DNA of 17,204 nt, taken from assembly GCA_002688395.1 (NCBI GenBank), contig NZCU01000027.1:1-17204 (forward strand), in the 5' to 3' direction. This stretch comes from Nanobdellota archaeon (GTDB lineage Archaea; Nanobdellota; Nanobdellia; SCGC-AAA011-G17; ARS1403). Under the pieces are notes generated by a model. The model was not told the origin of the DNA and did not search any database. It worked only from the letters and a program-made list of their open reading frames with translations. Positions within the stretch are counted from its first letter, which is position 1; each line of letters opens with the position of its first letter. Of the stretch, positions 6,425 through 12,833 are shown one piece after another. A program made the translations under genes and the position numbers.

Positions 6425-6569
6425 TGTGGGGCACAGGATTTGAACCTGCGTAGGCACTAAGCCACAAGATTTCTTCCTGTTGGAAAACTTAAGTCTTGCC
6501 CGTTCTCTGTTTAATCAAGGTTCTCTTGAATTAATTTCCAGATTCCGGGAAATTCTCCGGCAACCCCAC
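6425..6569 (-). tRNA. tRNA-Leu (anticodon TAA) with one clear and one probable intron
   Basis: Read on the minus strand, 145 bases fold as an interrupted class II tRNA. The acceptor is GTGGGGT/GCCCCAC (last pair G-T) with discriminator A at 6425. The T arm is GCAGG-TTCAAAT-CCTGT. The variable arm is about 15 bases with a GGC/GCC stem, as in Leu/Ser tRNAs. The anticodon stem CAAGA (6498-6494) pairs with TCTTG (6469-6465); removing 17 bases (6487-6471) restores loop CTTAAGA with anticodon TAA and places the intron after position 37, the canonical archaeal site. The part between acceptor and anticodon stem is about 64 bases instead of about 20-25. It contains a 7-bp hairpin (AATTTCC/GGAAATT) and a second one (TCAAG/CTTGA), which suggests a second, non-canonical intron. 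The D arm cannot be drawn uniquely (CCG/CGG is possible), and no clear GG of the D loop is visible. Confidence 0.8.
6471..6487 (-). other. Canonical-position (37/38) tRNA intron
   Basis: Seventeen bases, TTTTCC-AACA-GGAAGAA, that fold on themselves and separate the two halves of the anticodon stem. Exact splice points could shift by a base. Archaeal splicing endonuclease would need a bulge-helix-bulge at these junctions. Confidence 0.65.
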
Positions 6570-6582
6570 ATCTAAGGTTTAT

Positions 6583-7350
6583 TTATTTTAGAGAGCTATA
6601 TAAAAGTTTTTGTTTTGTTTTATCATCAAATCCTACATTAAAATAAAACTTACTTCTATTAGCTAAATTAGTATGTAAGTAAAAACGAGCAGGATATGTA
6701 ACATGGCCATCCTTTCTGGAATAAGGTCTATTTTTTCTAAGAATAGTTTTAGAACTAGTAATCTCAAAATAATTCAAAAGAGTTTTTAGTTGATTTAAAA
6801 AGAAAATTAAACACTTTGACTTAGATTTAATTTTAGACATCCCAAATTCAAGTCCTTTCCAACTTTTATTATGTTTATAAGGTCTTCCCATTTCATCAGC
6901 AAAAATAGCACCTAAAAAAGATTTCTTTATTTCTTTAGTACCTTGCATTATCCAATCAGGAACTTCAAAAGAAGTTAATATTTTATCACCTCTAGGCACT
7001 CCAACTAATTCAAAAATTCTAGAAAAAATAGCATTGTTATATCTCAAAATATAACACCCTCCTTTTGGATGGGGATAATAAGAATATGGAATAATTCCAA
7101 AATGTTTCTTTAAATCAAATTTAATTTTATCAAGTTTTGAATTATTTCCATAAAATTTAAAGTCACCCCCTACCGTCCTACTTTTACTTAAATTACCATC
7201 ACCCATAAGACGGCCCACAATAGAAGCAAGAAAAGGAGTAGCTTTCAAAGGTAACCATTTATTGTCAATACAAACATCTAAAGCCTTATATCCCCAAAAT
7301 TTTTTCTTATAAGTATCTAAAAATTCTTTTTTGGAAACAATAATTGTCAT
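6583..7350 (-). CDS. LAGLIDADG homing endonuclease, two-motif, free-standing
   Basis: From the ATG at 7350 the protein has 255 residues. Two LAGLIDADG-type helices are visible: LASIVGRLMGDG (41-52, acidic residue Asp51) and FLGAIFADEMG (145-155, Asp152). Two motifs in one chain fit a monomeric enzyme cutting a pseudo-symmetric site of about 20 bp. I prefer ATG 7350 over the longer TTG start at 7365, because a TATA box at 7371-7380 puts transcription start right at 7350. The stop codon lies 13 bases before an intron-bearing tRNA-Leu on the same strand. Such enzymes are known to spread introns or themselves in tRNA and rRNA genes, so the neighbour is a plausible target or host. A maturase or regulatory role is less likely but possible. 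The gene shows no stop or frameshift. Confidence 0.85.
   Translation of the reverse strand: MTIIVSKKEFLDTYKKKFWGYKALDVCIDNKWLPLKATPFLASIVGRLMGDGNLSKSRTVGGDFKFYGNNSKLDKIKFDLKKHFGIIPYSYYPHPKGGCYILRYNNAIFSRIFELVGVPRGDKILTSFEVPDWIMQGTKEIKKSFLGAIFADEMGRPYKHNKSWKGLEFGMSKIKSKSKCLIFFLNQLKTLLNYFEITSSKTILRKNRPYSRKDGHVTYPARFYLHTNLANRSKFYFNVGFDDKTKQKLLYSSLK
6596..6606 (-). promoter_or_regulatory. TATA box of tRNA-Leu inside the homing endonuclease gene
   Basis: CTTTTATATAG on the minus strand is centred about 32 bases upstream of the tRNA-Leu 5' end. It falls within the last codons of the endonuclease gene (stop at 6583-6585), so the tRNA promoter and the endonuclease 3' end share DNA. Confidence 0.5.
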
Positions 7351-7370
7351 AATATAAACAAACAAGAATC

Positions 7371-7380
7371 ATTTATAAAT
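7371..7380 (-). promoter_or_regulatory. TATA box of the homing endonuclease gene
   Basis: ATTTATAAAT is centred about 26 bases before the ATG at 7350, supporting a leaderless message and deciding between two candidate starts. Confidence 0.5.
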
Positions 7381-7413
7381 GTCACGAGGGTATGTCGACT
7401 ATGTCGGGTAAAA

Positions 7414-7560
7414 TTACAATTTCCCTTTTATCTCATTTTTATGTTTTTTCTGACAATTACTACAAACAACTTTCTGTTTTCCATCAACTTTTACATAACT
7501 TCCCTTAATTTTATGTAAAAAAGTCTCTTCAACTTCTTCCTTACAAATGTCACATTTCAT
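7414..7560 (-). CDS. Small zinc-ribbon protein, 48 residues
   Basis: An ATG at 7560 opens a 48-codon frame beginning MKCDICKEEVEETFLHKIKG and ending at TAA 7416-7414. It contains two CxxC pairs, Cys3/Cys6 and Cys33/Cys36, 26 residues apart, with a Gly-rich turn and basic residues between. This is the pattern of a single zinc ribbon. The C-terminus KKHKNEIKGKL is strongly basic, so RNA or DNA contact is plausible. I recall similar short proteins in small-genome archaea but cannot name a function. A TATA-like tract (about 7582-7592, minus) lies about 27 bases upstream. Confidence 0.7.
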   Translation of the reverse strand: MKCDICKEEVEETFLHKIKGSYVKVDGKQKVVCSNCQKKHKNEIKGKL

Positions 7561-7719
7561 AATATTACAAAATCTTTACAGTTTAAAAAAATTACTAAAA
7601 AACCCTTCAAAGTAGTTACTTATTTTATTAACTCTCAAATTAGAAAATTCTCCATTAGAAATTTCGGTTCTAGAGTTCAACATTATTTATATAAGGAATA
7701 GATTTTATAAAATATACAA

Positions 7720-7806
7720 ATGCAACAGTCAAAAATAAGTTATAAAACAATAAAACAAAACACTAGTCTTTCTCAATTTGTACCTGAAAAAGAACAAAAA
7801 AATTAA
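7720..7806 (+). CDS. Possible 28-residue small protein
   Basis: An ATG at 7720 opens a 28-codon frame (MQQSKISYKTIKQN onward) ending at TAA 7804-7806. A TATA-like ATTTATATAAGG at 7685-7696 lies about 29 bases upstream, the leaderless spacing seen across this window. It converges with and overlaps the deoxyhypusine synthase stop by four bases. It is the only coding candidate between 7561 and 7802. Frames this short arise by chance, so promoter spacing is the only support. Confidence 0.3.
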   Translation: MQQSKISYKTIKQNTSLSQFVPEKEQKN

Positions 7807-8711
7807 TTTTTCTTTATTCTTTTTTTTAAACTAGCTACTATAAGAGGCAAAGCAATAATAACATCTGCTCTTAAATCAACATATTTTGCATTTTCTCTTA
7901 ACTTTCCCCAACTAATTCCTTCTCTTACCTCAGCACCAGAACTTCCACCAGTTTCAACTCTATCCATTGTAATTTGTACACCATAATCAGCTCCTCCTTT
8001 ACTACTAAATTGTAAGCTTTGTTGGATATAATTCTTCGGCACCCCACCACCCAAATAAATAAAACCTTTTTTCTTAAACTCCCAAGTTTTCTCTAAAAAA
8101 TCTGATAAATCTTTAAATTGATTTATATTAATACCTTTATGAGCTAAAATCATAGCAAATCCAGAATCAATAAAGGCAGGAGAATAAATTGGAATATTTT
8201 TTTTATAAGCCACCCCTAAAATACTATTTTCATCTAACTTACTTCCAACTATTTTTAAAAATTCTTGAATAGTTTCAGCTTTTTTAAGTTCATCTAAATG
8301 TTTATCTAAAAAATCTTCAATAGCAACATAAACATCATTACTCATTAAAACATCCCACATTCTATCAAAACCTTTTTTCTGTAATTCAAAATCATCTGCT
8401 CTCTCATCACCTTGAAAATGTTTTCCACCTAAAGCTTCTACTAAATCATGTGTTAAAGTAGCTCCAGTAGTTACTAAAACATTAACCCATTCATTTTCTA
8501 TCATCTCAATAATTAAACCTTTCATACCAGCAGGAACTAAAGCACCAGCAAGTCCTAAAAAAACACTACAATATTTATCATTAGCCATAGATTCAATAAC
8601 ATCAATAGCTTCACTCAATTTCCTACCACCCATACCTGCTTCTCCCATTCTTTTGATTAACTCATCCACTTCCATATTCTCAATAACTTTAACAGGTTTA
8701 ATCTCTTTCAT
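7803..8711 (-). CDS. dys: Deoxyhypusine synthase
   Basis: A 302-residue cytosolic enzyme that moves the aminobutyl group of spermidine to a lysine of aIF5A using NAD, the first step of hypusine formation. Family marks are an N-terminal GMGGRKL region, TTGATLTHDL (81-90, NAD/spermidine site), SPAFIDSG (177-184), YLGGGVPKN (219-227) and EGISWGKLR (264-272), in which Lys270 matches the catalytic lysine that forms the enzyme-imine intermediate. Length fits archaeal homologues. Its start overlaps the upstream speD-like gene by 14 bases, so the two are co-translated. This pairing makes sense, since the upstream enzyme makes the aminopropyl donor for spermidine. Some archaea have DHS-like paralogues of unclear role, but the WGK motif here supports the true enzyme. 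Confidence 0.93.
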   Translation of the reverse strand: MKEIKPVKVIENMEVDELIKRMGEAGMGGRKLSEAIDVIESMANDKYCSVFLGLAGALVPAGMKGLIIEMIENEWVNVLVTTGATLTHDLVEALGGKHFQGDERADDFELQKKGFDRMWDVLMSNDVYVAIEDFLDKHLDELKKAETIQEFLKIVGSKLDENSILGVAYKKNIPIYSPAFIDSGFAMILAHKGININQFKDLSDFLEKTWEFKKKGFIYLGGGVPKNYIQQSLQFSSKGGADYGVQITMDRVETGGSSGAEVREGISWGKLRENAKYVDLRADVIIALPLIVASLKKRIKKN

Positions 8712-9078
8712 ATTCTCTCACAATTAATTTTTTATTTATTTTTTTAAATCCAAATCTATTTTTTAAAATCCTAAGACATTCTTCAACATTAAATTCTTTA
8801 CAACTAAAAACATCAGCAACAGCAAAGTTTTTCTTAGGATAAGTATGAATTGAAATATGACTCTCAGCCATCATAATCATCCCACTAATCCCACTTTCTA
8901 ATTCTTCTTTATTATATCCAACAACTTGTGCTTCAGAAATTTTATTTAATTTTAATTTACTAGGCAATATTTCCAAAAAATTTTTAATTAAATTCTCATC
9001 ATTCAAACTATCAAAATTCCCATCATAACATTCCAAGAGAAGATGGTTACCTTGTCCATCAATTTTAGAAACTTTCAT
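8698..9078 (-). CDS. speD: S-adenosylmethionine decarboxylase proenzyme (SpeD-like)
   Basis: A 126-residue pyruvoyl enzyme that decarboxylates AdoMet to give the aminopropyl donor for spermidine. The self-cleavage site is AESHISIHTYP: cleavage before Ser73 would yield a beta chain (1-72) and an alpha chain with N-terminal pyruvoyl. Cys93 in VFSCKEF matches the catalytic cysteine of the prokaryotic class (about 120-130 residues). In some Crenarchaeota a close paralogue acts as arginine decarboxylase, and sequence inspection alone cannot exclude that here; either activity feeds polyamine synthesis. It is the first gene of a pair with deoxyhypusine synthase. No spermidine synthase is in the window. 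Confidence 0.9.
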   Translation of the reverse strand: MKVSKIDGQGNHLLLECYDGNFDSLNDENLIKNFLEILPSKLKLNKISEAQVVGYNKEELESGISGMIMMAESHISIHTYPKKNFAVADVFSCKEFNVEECLRILKNRFGFKKINKKLIVREYERD

Positions 9079-9120
9079 CTAAGAAAATACATTAACTAGA
9101 TCCTCTAACTATATCAAACA

Positions 9121-9130
9121 TATAAATAAA
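9121..9130 (-). promoter_or_regulatory. TATA box of the speD-dys pair
   Basis: TTTATTTATA on the minus strand would place transcription start near 9100, about 22 bases before the speD ATG at 9078. A second TATA-like tract at 9143-9150 is an alternative. Confidence 0.4.
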
Positions 9131-9152
9131 CAAAGAAAAAGGCTTTATAAAC

Positions 9153-9962
9153 TTATTTCTTAGTTTCAGGTAATCCTTTCCAAATCAAATCAAACATACC
9201 ATTCAAAGCTTTAGCAAAATAAGGAGTATTAACCCAAACTCCAACATCATAAGTTGGATGTACTTCATTATCATCCATCACCATAAACATCAAATCTTTA
9301 GAATCTACTATAGCAAACCTAGCATTAATATCATTAAGAGTTCTAACATCTGCATATTTTGTTAATTCTTTAACAACATTTCCTCCATCTTTACCTAAAC
9401 TTGCAGCAACTTTAATTTCAACACCTTTCTTTTTCAATTTTTCAAATTCAGGTCTTAAAACTTCAAACTTTCTCATCAAACCTTTAGCACTAGTAACTAA
9501 AACAACACTCTTCTCAGCAGCTTTAACCATAGTTTCTAAATGAGTATAAACATTATGTCTTCCTTTCAAAGCTCCTGATAAATCAGTTGGTTCAACAAAT
9601 TGAATTCCTTGTTTGTGTAACATAGTAAGTTCATTCAAAACATCAGTTCCTTTCAAAGCTCCTAATTTCTTAACTTTCATATTAGCAACTTGGACTAATA
9701 ATTTTTTAGCTCTCTCAACCACTTCTCCAGGTTCAACAGCAATATATTTTATTGGCTTGCCCAATTTCATAACAACAAAACCTTTTTTCTCTAAACTTTC
9801 AAGAACATCATAAGCTCTAGATCTCGGAACATTACCAATATCAGATAATTCTCCAGCAGTGCTAACTCCTCTTGATAATAAGGCAGTCCAAATTCTCACT
9901 TCGTATAAATTTAAAGCAAATAATTGTCTCAAATTATTCAAAAATTCTTCTTTAACAATCAT
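9153..9962 (-). CDS. TrmB-family transcriptional regulator
   Basis: A 269-residue protein. Residues about 8-80 form a winged helix of the TrmB type: LNLYEVRIWTALLSRGVSTAGEL followed by the recognition region VPRSRAYDVLESLEKKGFV and a wing at KLGKPIKYIAVEP. A short linker helix (about 78-105) could dimerise. The C-terminal half (about 115-265), with KSVVLVTSAKG and FAIVDSKDLMFMV, resembles the phospholipase-D-like effector domain of this family. TrmB proteins in archaea control sugar transport and metabolism genes, binding sugars in that domain; no transport genes are nearby, so the ligand and targets are unknown. It follows speD-dys on the same strand but upstream, with its own promoter. Confidence 0.85.
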   Translation of the reverse strand: MIVKEEFLNNLRQLFALNLYEVRIWTALLSRGVSTAGELSDIGNVPRSRAYDVLESLEKKGFVVMKLGKPIKYIAVEPGEVVERAKKLLVQVANMKVKKLGALKGTDVLNELTMLHKQGIQFVEPTDLSGALKGRHNVYTHLETMVKAAEKSVVLVTSAKGLMRKFEVLRPEFEKLKKKGVEIKVAASLGKDGGNVVKELTKYADVRTLNDINARFAIVDSKDLMFMVMDDNEVHPTYDVGVWVNTPYFAKALNGMFDLIWKGLPETKK

Positions 9963-9970
9963 ATATACTG

Positions 9971-9977
9971 CCTCCCC
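9971..9977 (-). promoter_or_regulatory. Shine-Dalgarno site of the TrmB-family gene
   Basis: GGGGAGG on the minus strand lies eight bases before the ATG at 9962. Together with a TATA box at 10038-10047 it implies a leader of about 55 bases, unlike the mostly leaderless first genes nearby. A leadered message gives room for post-transcriptional control. Confidence 0.6.
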
Positions 9978-10072
9978 ATTTTTTTAAAAACACTACCACT
10001 CTAAATCGGTAACTCTAACAACAAGTAAATCCTTTTTCTATATAAATGTTTTTATTACTCTATATAAACAAA

Positions 10073-11743
10073 TCACTTTTTCCTCTGCAAGTTGTGAATT
10101 CTCTTAACACCTTCAATGTCATTAATATCTCTAACATCTTTTTCATCTCTAAGCCTCACAACTCTTGGAAACCGTAAAGCCCACCCAGAACTATAGTTAG
10201 AACTCTTTTGAATTTCTTCATACTCAACTTCAATAACTATTTTTGGTTTAACCTCAACTTCTTTCCCCTTAGATTTTAATATTAAAGGATCTAATAAACT
10301 AGTCATCTTCCAATAAGTCAATCCCTCAGCTTTTTCTTTAATACCTGTACTAACTTTTCCAATATCTTTAAAATCTCCATTATCCATAATTGCAATTCTA
10401 TAACTAGTTAACAAGTTCGCTCTTTTTCCTTCACCCCAATAAGCATGAGTAATGACAACATCCAACGGCTCTAATACTTCTTTTAATTTCATCCAACCTT
10501 TGACATATCTTCCAGGCTTATATTCTCCATCATAATTTTTAGCCATTAATCCTTCCATGCTTTTTCTCAAAGCTTCTTTAAAGAATTCTTTAACTTTTTT
10601 CTCATCATCAGTAATTAATTTTTTAGTAAGTATAATTTCTCTTTTTCTTATTTTAATTATTTTCTCAAGCAACTCTCTTCTAAATTTTAAATTTTTCTCC
10701 ATCAAATTCTTTCCATTATGATATATAACATCAAAAACATTTAACTCAACAGGAAACTTTTTAGCCATATCTTCAATATCATACTTCCTCTTAATTCTTT
10801 GAGAAATATTTTGAAAAGGTAAATATTTTTTATTTCTATGATCATAACCTACTGCCTCACAATCAATAATAAAGCTCTTACCTTTAACATGTTTTTTAAC
10901 AATCTCAACAACATCTGGAAATTGAGTAGTTACATCTTCTAATCTTCTAGTAAACAAACTAATATTCTTTCCATCATTATGAACACTCATTCTAAATCCA
11001 TCTAATTTATGTTCAAATTGTGTCGGCTTACCCAAATCATCAAAAGCCTTCTCAACATTTTCCGCAGGTAAAGCTAACATTAATTTAAATGGTCTTCCAG
11101 GTTTTAATTTAATTGATTTTAATTTATTTTCTTTAGCTAAAACAGCTACTTCCCCATAATCTGCAGTATAATCTCCAACTTTCTCAATCTCATCTACATC
11201 TTTCTTAAAAGCAGATGCAATAGAATCCCTCACAATGCCCTCACTAACTCCAACCCTTAAATTTTCAAGTACTGTCTTAACAACATACTTAGCTTCTTTA
11301 TAATTAGAATTCCCTAATAATTCAGTAATTAATCCAACTTTCTTATCAACAGTCCCTTTTCCTTCTAACTCAGCTAATTTCCTTATATTCTCAAAAACAT
11401 CTTTAACAACTAATTTTTTACTATGTAATGTTCTCTGTTTTTTCTTTTTCATTAACTCTTCAGCAACTAATCCTAAATCTCCTTTTTTATTTAATAAACT
11501 CTCAACTTTCTCAAAACTATTTCCACTTGCAACACTTATCGCCTTAATAGTTGATCTAGAACTAAACCCTATTTTTCTTTCATCCCACTGAGGAAAAACT
11601 CTACCCTCTATTAAATAAATAATATTCTGCAAATCACTCTTAGGGATAGCTTTCAAAAATTTACTTAAAATACTAGTTTTCTCTAATCTTTTACTAGTTT
11701 TCTCTAAATCTTCATAAACTTCCGCTAGTTTTTTATAGTCCAT
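10073..11743 (-). CDS. lig: ATP-dependent DNA ligase (archaeal LigI type)
   Basis: A 556-residue ligase that seals Okazaki fragments and repair nicks. The N-terminal DNA-binding domain spans about 1-215. The nucleotidyltransferase motifs follow in order: motif I EHKLDGFR with adenylated Lys246, motif III FIIDCEAVG (291-299), motif IIIa LNVFDVIY (334-341), motif IV SMEGLMAK (395-402) and motif V GWMKLK (416-421). The C-terminal OB domain ends with ALRFPRVVRLRDEK (522-535). Length and order match the archaeal/eukaryotic replicative ligase. It is divergent from the nitroreductase gene with only 42 bases between start codons. The ATG at 11743 is about 29 bases from a TATA box, so probably leaderless. 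Confidence 0.96.
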   Translation of the reverse strand: MDYKKLAEVYEDLEKTSKRLEKTSILSKFLKAIPKSDLQNIIYLIEGRVFPQWDERKIGFSSRSTIKAISVASGNSFEKVESLLNKKGDLGLVAEELMKKKKQRTLHSKKLVVKDVFENIRKLAELEGKGTVDKKVGLITELLGNSNYKEAKYVVKTVLENLRVGVSEGIVRDSIASAFKKDVDEIEKVGDYTADYGEVAVLAKENKLKSIKLKPGRPFKLMLALPAENVEKAFDDLGKPTQFEHKLDGFRMSVHNDGKNISLFTRRLEDVTTQFPDVVEIVKKHVKGKSFIIDCEAVGYDHRNKKYLPFQNISQRIKRKYDIEDMAKKFPVELNVFDVIYHNGKNLMEKNLKFRRELLEKIIKIRKREIILTKKLITDDEKKVKEFFKEALRKSMEGLMAKNYDGEYKPGRYVKGWMKLKEVLEPLDVVITHAYWGEGKRANLLTSYRIAIMDNGDFKDIGKVSTGIKEKAEGLTYWKMTSLLDPLILKSKGKEVEVKPKIVIEVEYEEIQKSSNYSSGWALRFPRVVRLRDEKDVRDINDIEGVKRIHNLQRKK

Positions 11744-11785
11744 TAAGAAATATTTATATATTTACCTTAATTTAAAACTTTTGGA
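11744..11785. promoter_or_regulatory. Crossed divergent promoters of lig and the nitroreductase gene
   Basis: Only 42 bases separate the two start codons. TTTATATA at 11753-11760 is about 29 bases before the nitroreductase ATG (11786), and TTTTAAATTAA (minus, 11777-11767) is about 29 bases before the ligase ATG (11743). Each TATA box therefore lies nearer to the other gene, so the two initiation complexes would compete for the same DNA. Confidence 0.5.
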
Positions 11786-12379
11786 ATGGAAACATCAAAA
11801 TGTATTAAGGAACGGAGAAGTATTAATAATTACCTAGATAAAGATGTTCCTCTTAGATTAATTCTAGAATTATTAGATGCAGCACATCAAGCTCCATCCT
11901 CTGGAAACATACAAAATTGGCGTTTTATAATTGTAAAAAATAAAAAAACAAGAGAAGAAATCGCAGAATGTTGCTTATCTCAAACATGGATGTGTCAAGC
12001 TCCTGTTCATATTGTAATATGTTCAGATAGAGAACATATATCTAGCTTCTATGAAAAACATAAAAACACTTATTCAATCCAAAATTGTGCAATGGCAGCT
12101 CAAAATTTAATGTTAAAAGCCCATTCTATAAAACTAGGAACATGTTTTGTAGCAGGATTCTCAAAAATGACTATGAAAAGAATATTAGAAATAAAAGAAG
12201 GATCAGAACCTGAAGGAATAATAACTGTAGGTTATCCAGCAGAAAAACCTACTTCAAAAAGAGGTCTTTTAGAAAACTACACATTCTTCGAAACTTACAG
12301 TAACAGAAGAGCAGATAAATCACTTTGGCCTTTAAACAAAAAAATAAAAGATTTATTTTCTAAATTTAAGAAAAAATAA
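11786..12379 (+). CDS. Nitroreductase-family flavoprotein
   Basis: A 197-residue FMN-dependent oxidoreductase. The N-terminal CIKERRSINNYLDKDVP is the RRS-type FMN phosphate site of the family. QAPSSGNIQNWRFIIV (35-50) is the second FMN-binding region, LGTCFVAGF the third, and ITVGYPAEKP near the C-terminus is the typical closing strand. The family works as homodimers reducing nitro, quinone or flavin substrates with NAD(P)H; the physiological substrate is unknown here. The C-terminus has a basic tail (KKIKDLFSKFKKK). The protein has several cysteines clustered at residues 60-90, which is more than usual. Its stop is one base from the stop of the convergent gene. Confidence 0.88.
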   Translation: METSKCIKERRSINNYLDKDVPLRLILELLDAAHQAPSSGNIQNWRFIIVKNKKTREEIAECCLSQTWMCQAPVHIVICSDREHISSFYEKHKNTYSIQNCAMAAQNLMLKAHSIKLGTCFVAGFSKMTMKRILEIKEGSEPEGIITVGYPAEKPTSKRGLLENYTFFETYSNRRADKSLWPLNKKIKDLFSKFKKK

Positions 12380-12380
12380 A

Positions 12381-12686
12381 TTATCTTTCTGGATAATTTT
12401 CTACTTCTAAATACTCATCCCCAACACCAACTACCACATATTTTCCCTTCATAGAACCAGCTCCAAGACCATCAGCAATCACTTTAGAACTAACTCTTGG
12501 CATAACAGGTCCAACATCCTTTATTCTCTTAGTTGTGGATGGTGATGCTACTCTTAATAAAAATTCTCTTTCTTTTATAGCATCATAAGGAATTCTCCCA
12601 TTTTCAATTTCTCCATTAAGCAAACTAAGATCAATAGTTAAACTTACTAATCTTCCAATATCTCCTTCAGTAAATTCATTTGGCAT
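12381..12686 (-). CDS. Conserved-looking small protein of unknown function (101 residues)
   Basis: I do not recognise this family. It is a soluble protein with a near-neutral, well-mixed composition that looks folded: an N-terminal helix region (TEGDIGRLVSLTIDLSLLNGE), a middle basic segment (ASPSTTKRIKDVGPVMPRV) and a C-terminal beta-like part (GKYVVVGVGDEYLEVENYP). There are no cysteines, membrane segments or nucleotide-binding loops. The start ATG at 12686 lies about 25 bases from TATA-like GTTTAAATATT (12704-12714, minus), so it is probably leaderless. It lies behind ftsZ on the same strand, 147 bases away and beyond a terminator-like hairpin, so it is not likely to be in the ftsZ transcript. 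Confidence 0.7.
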   Translation of the reverse strand: MPNEFTEGDIGRLVSLTIDLSLLNGEIENGRIPYDAIKEREFLLRVASPSTTKRIKDVGPVMPRVSSKVIADGLGAGSMKGKYVVVGVGDEYLEVENYPER

Positions 12687-12739
12687 AATTTAATTAGAAT
12701 ACTAAAAATATTTAAACCTTATCTTTTAAAAAAATAAAA

Positions 12740-12768
12740 TCCTTGAGATCACCTCTTTTTCCCAAGGA
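12740..12768. repeat. Hairpin TCCTTG/CAAGGA
   Basis: TCCTTG 12740-12745 pairs with CAAGGA 12763-12768 (6 bp, 17-base loop containing GAGATCACCTC, itself able to pair GAG/CTC). It lies next to the stronger inverted repeat at 12776-12822. Together they may be one structured RNA or a double terminator. Confidence 0.4.
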
Positions 12769-12822
12769 AAAAAGTAAGGGCACAATGCTATAGGGGGGTT
12801 AAAGAATATTAGGTGTGCCCTT
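12768..12822 (-). terminator. Inverted repeat plus T6 behind ftsZ
   Basis: AAGGGCACA (12776-12784) and TGTGCCCTT (12814-12822) form a perfect 9-bp stem with a 29-base loop, 12 bases after the ftsZ stop codon. On the minus strand the stem is followed by ACTTTTTT (12775-12768). This suits an intrinsic terminator for ftsZ. The long loop, with a run of six G (plus strand), is unusual for a plain terminator. Confidence 0.55.
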
Positions 12823-12833
12823 GAATATGATAT

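Noticed and set aside
7351..7365. Longer TTG start for the homing endonuclease
   Set aside because: The TATA box at 7371-7380 is too close to 7365 but correctly placed for ATG 7350.
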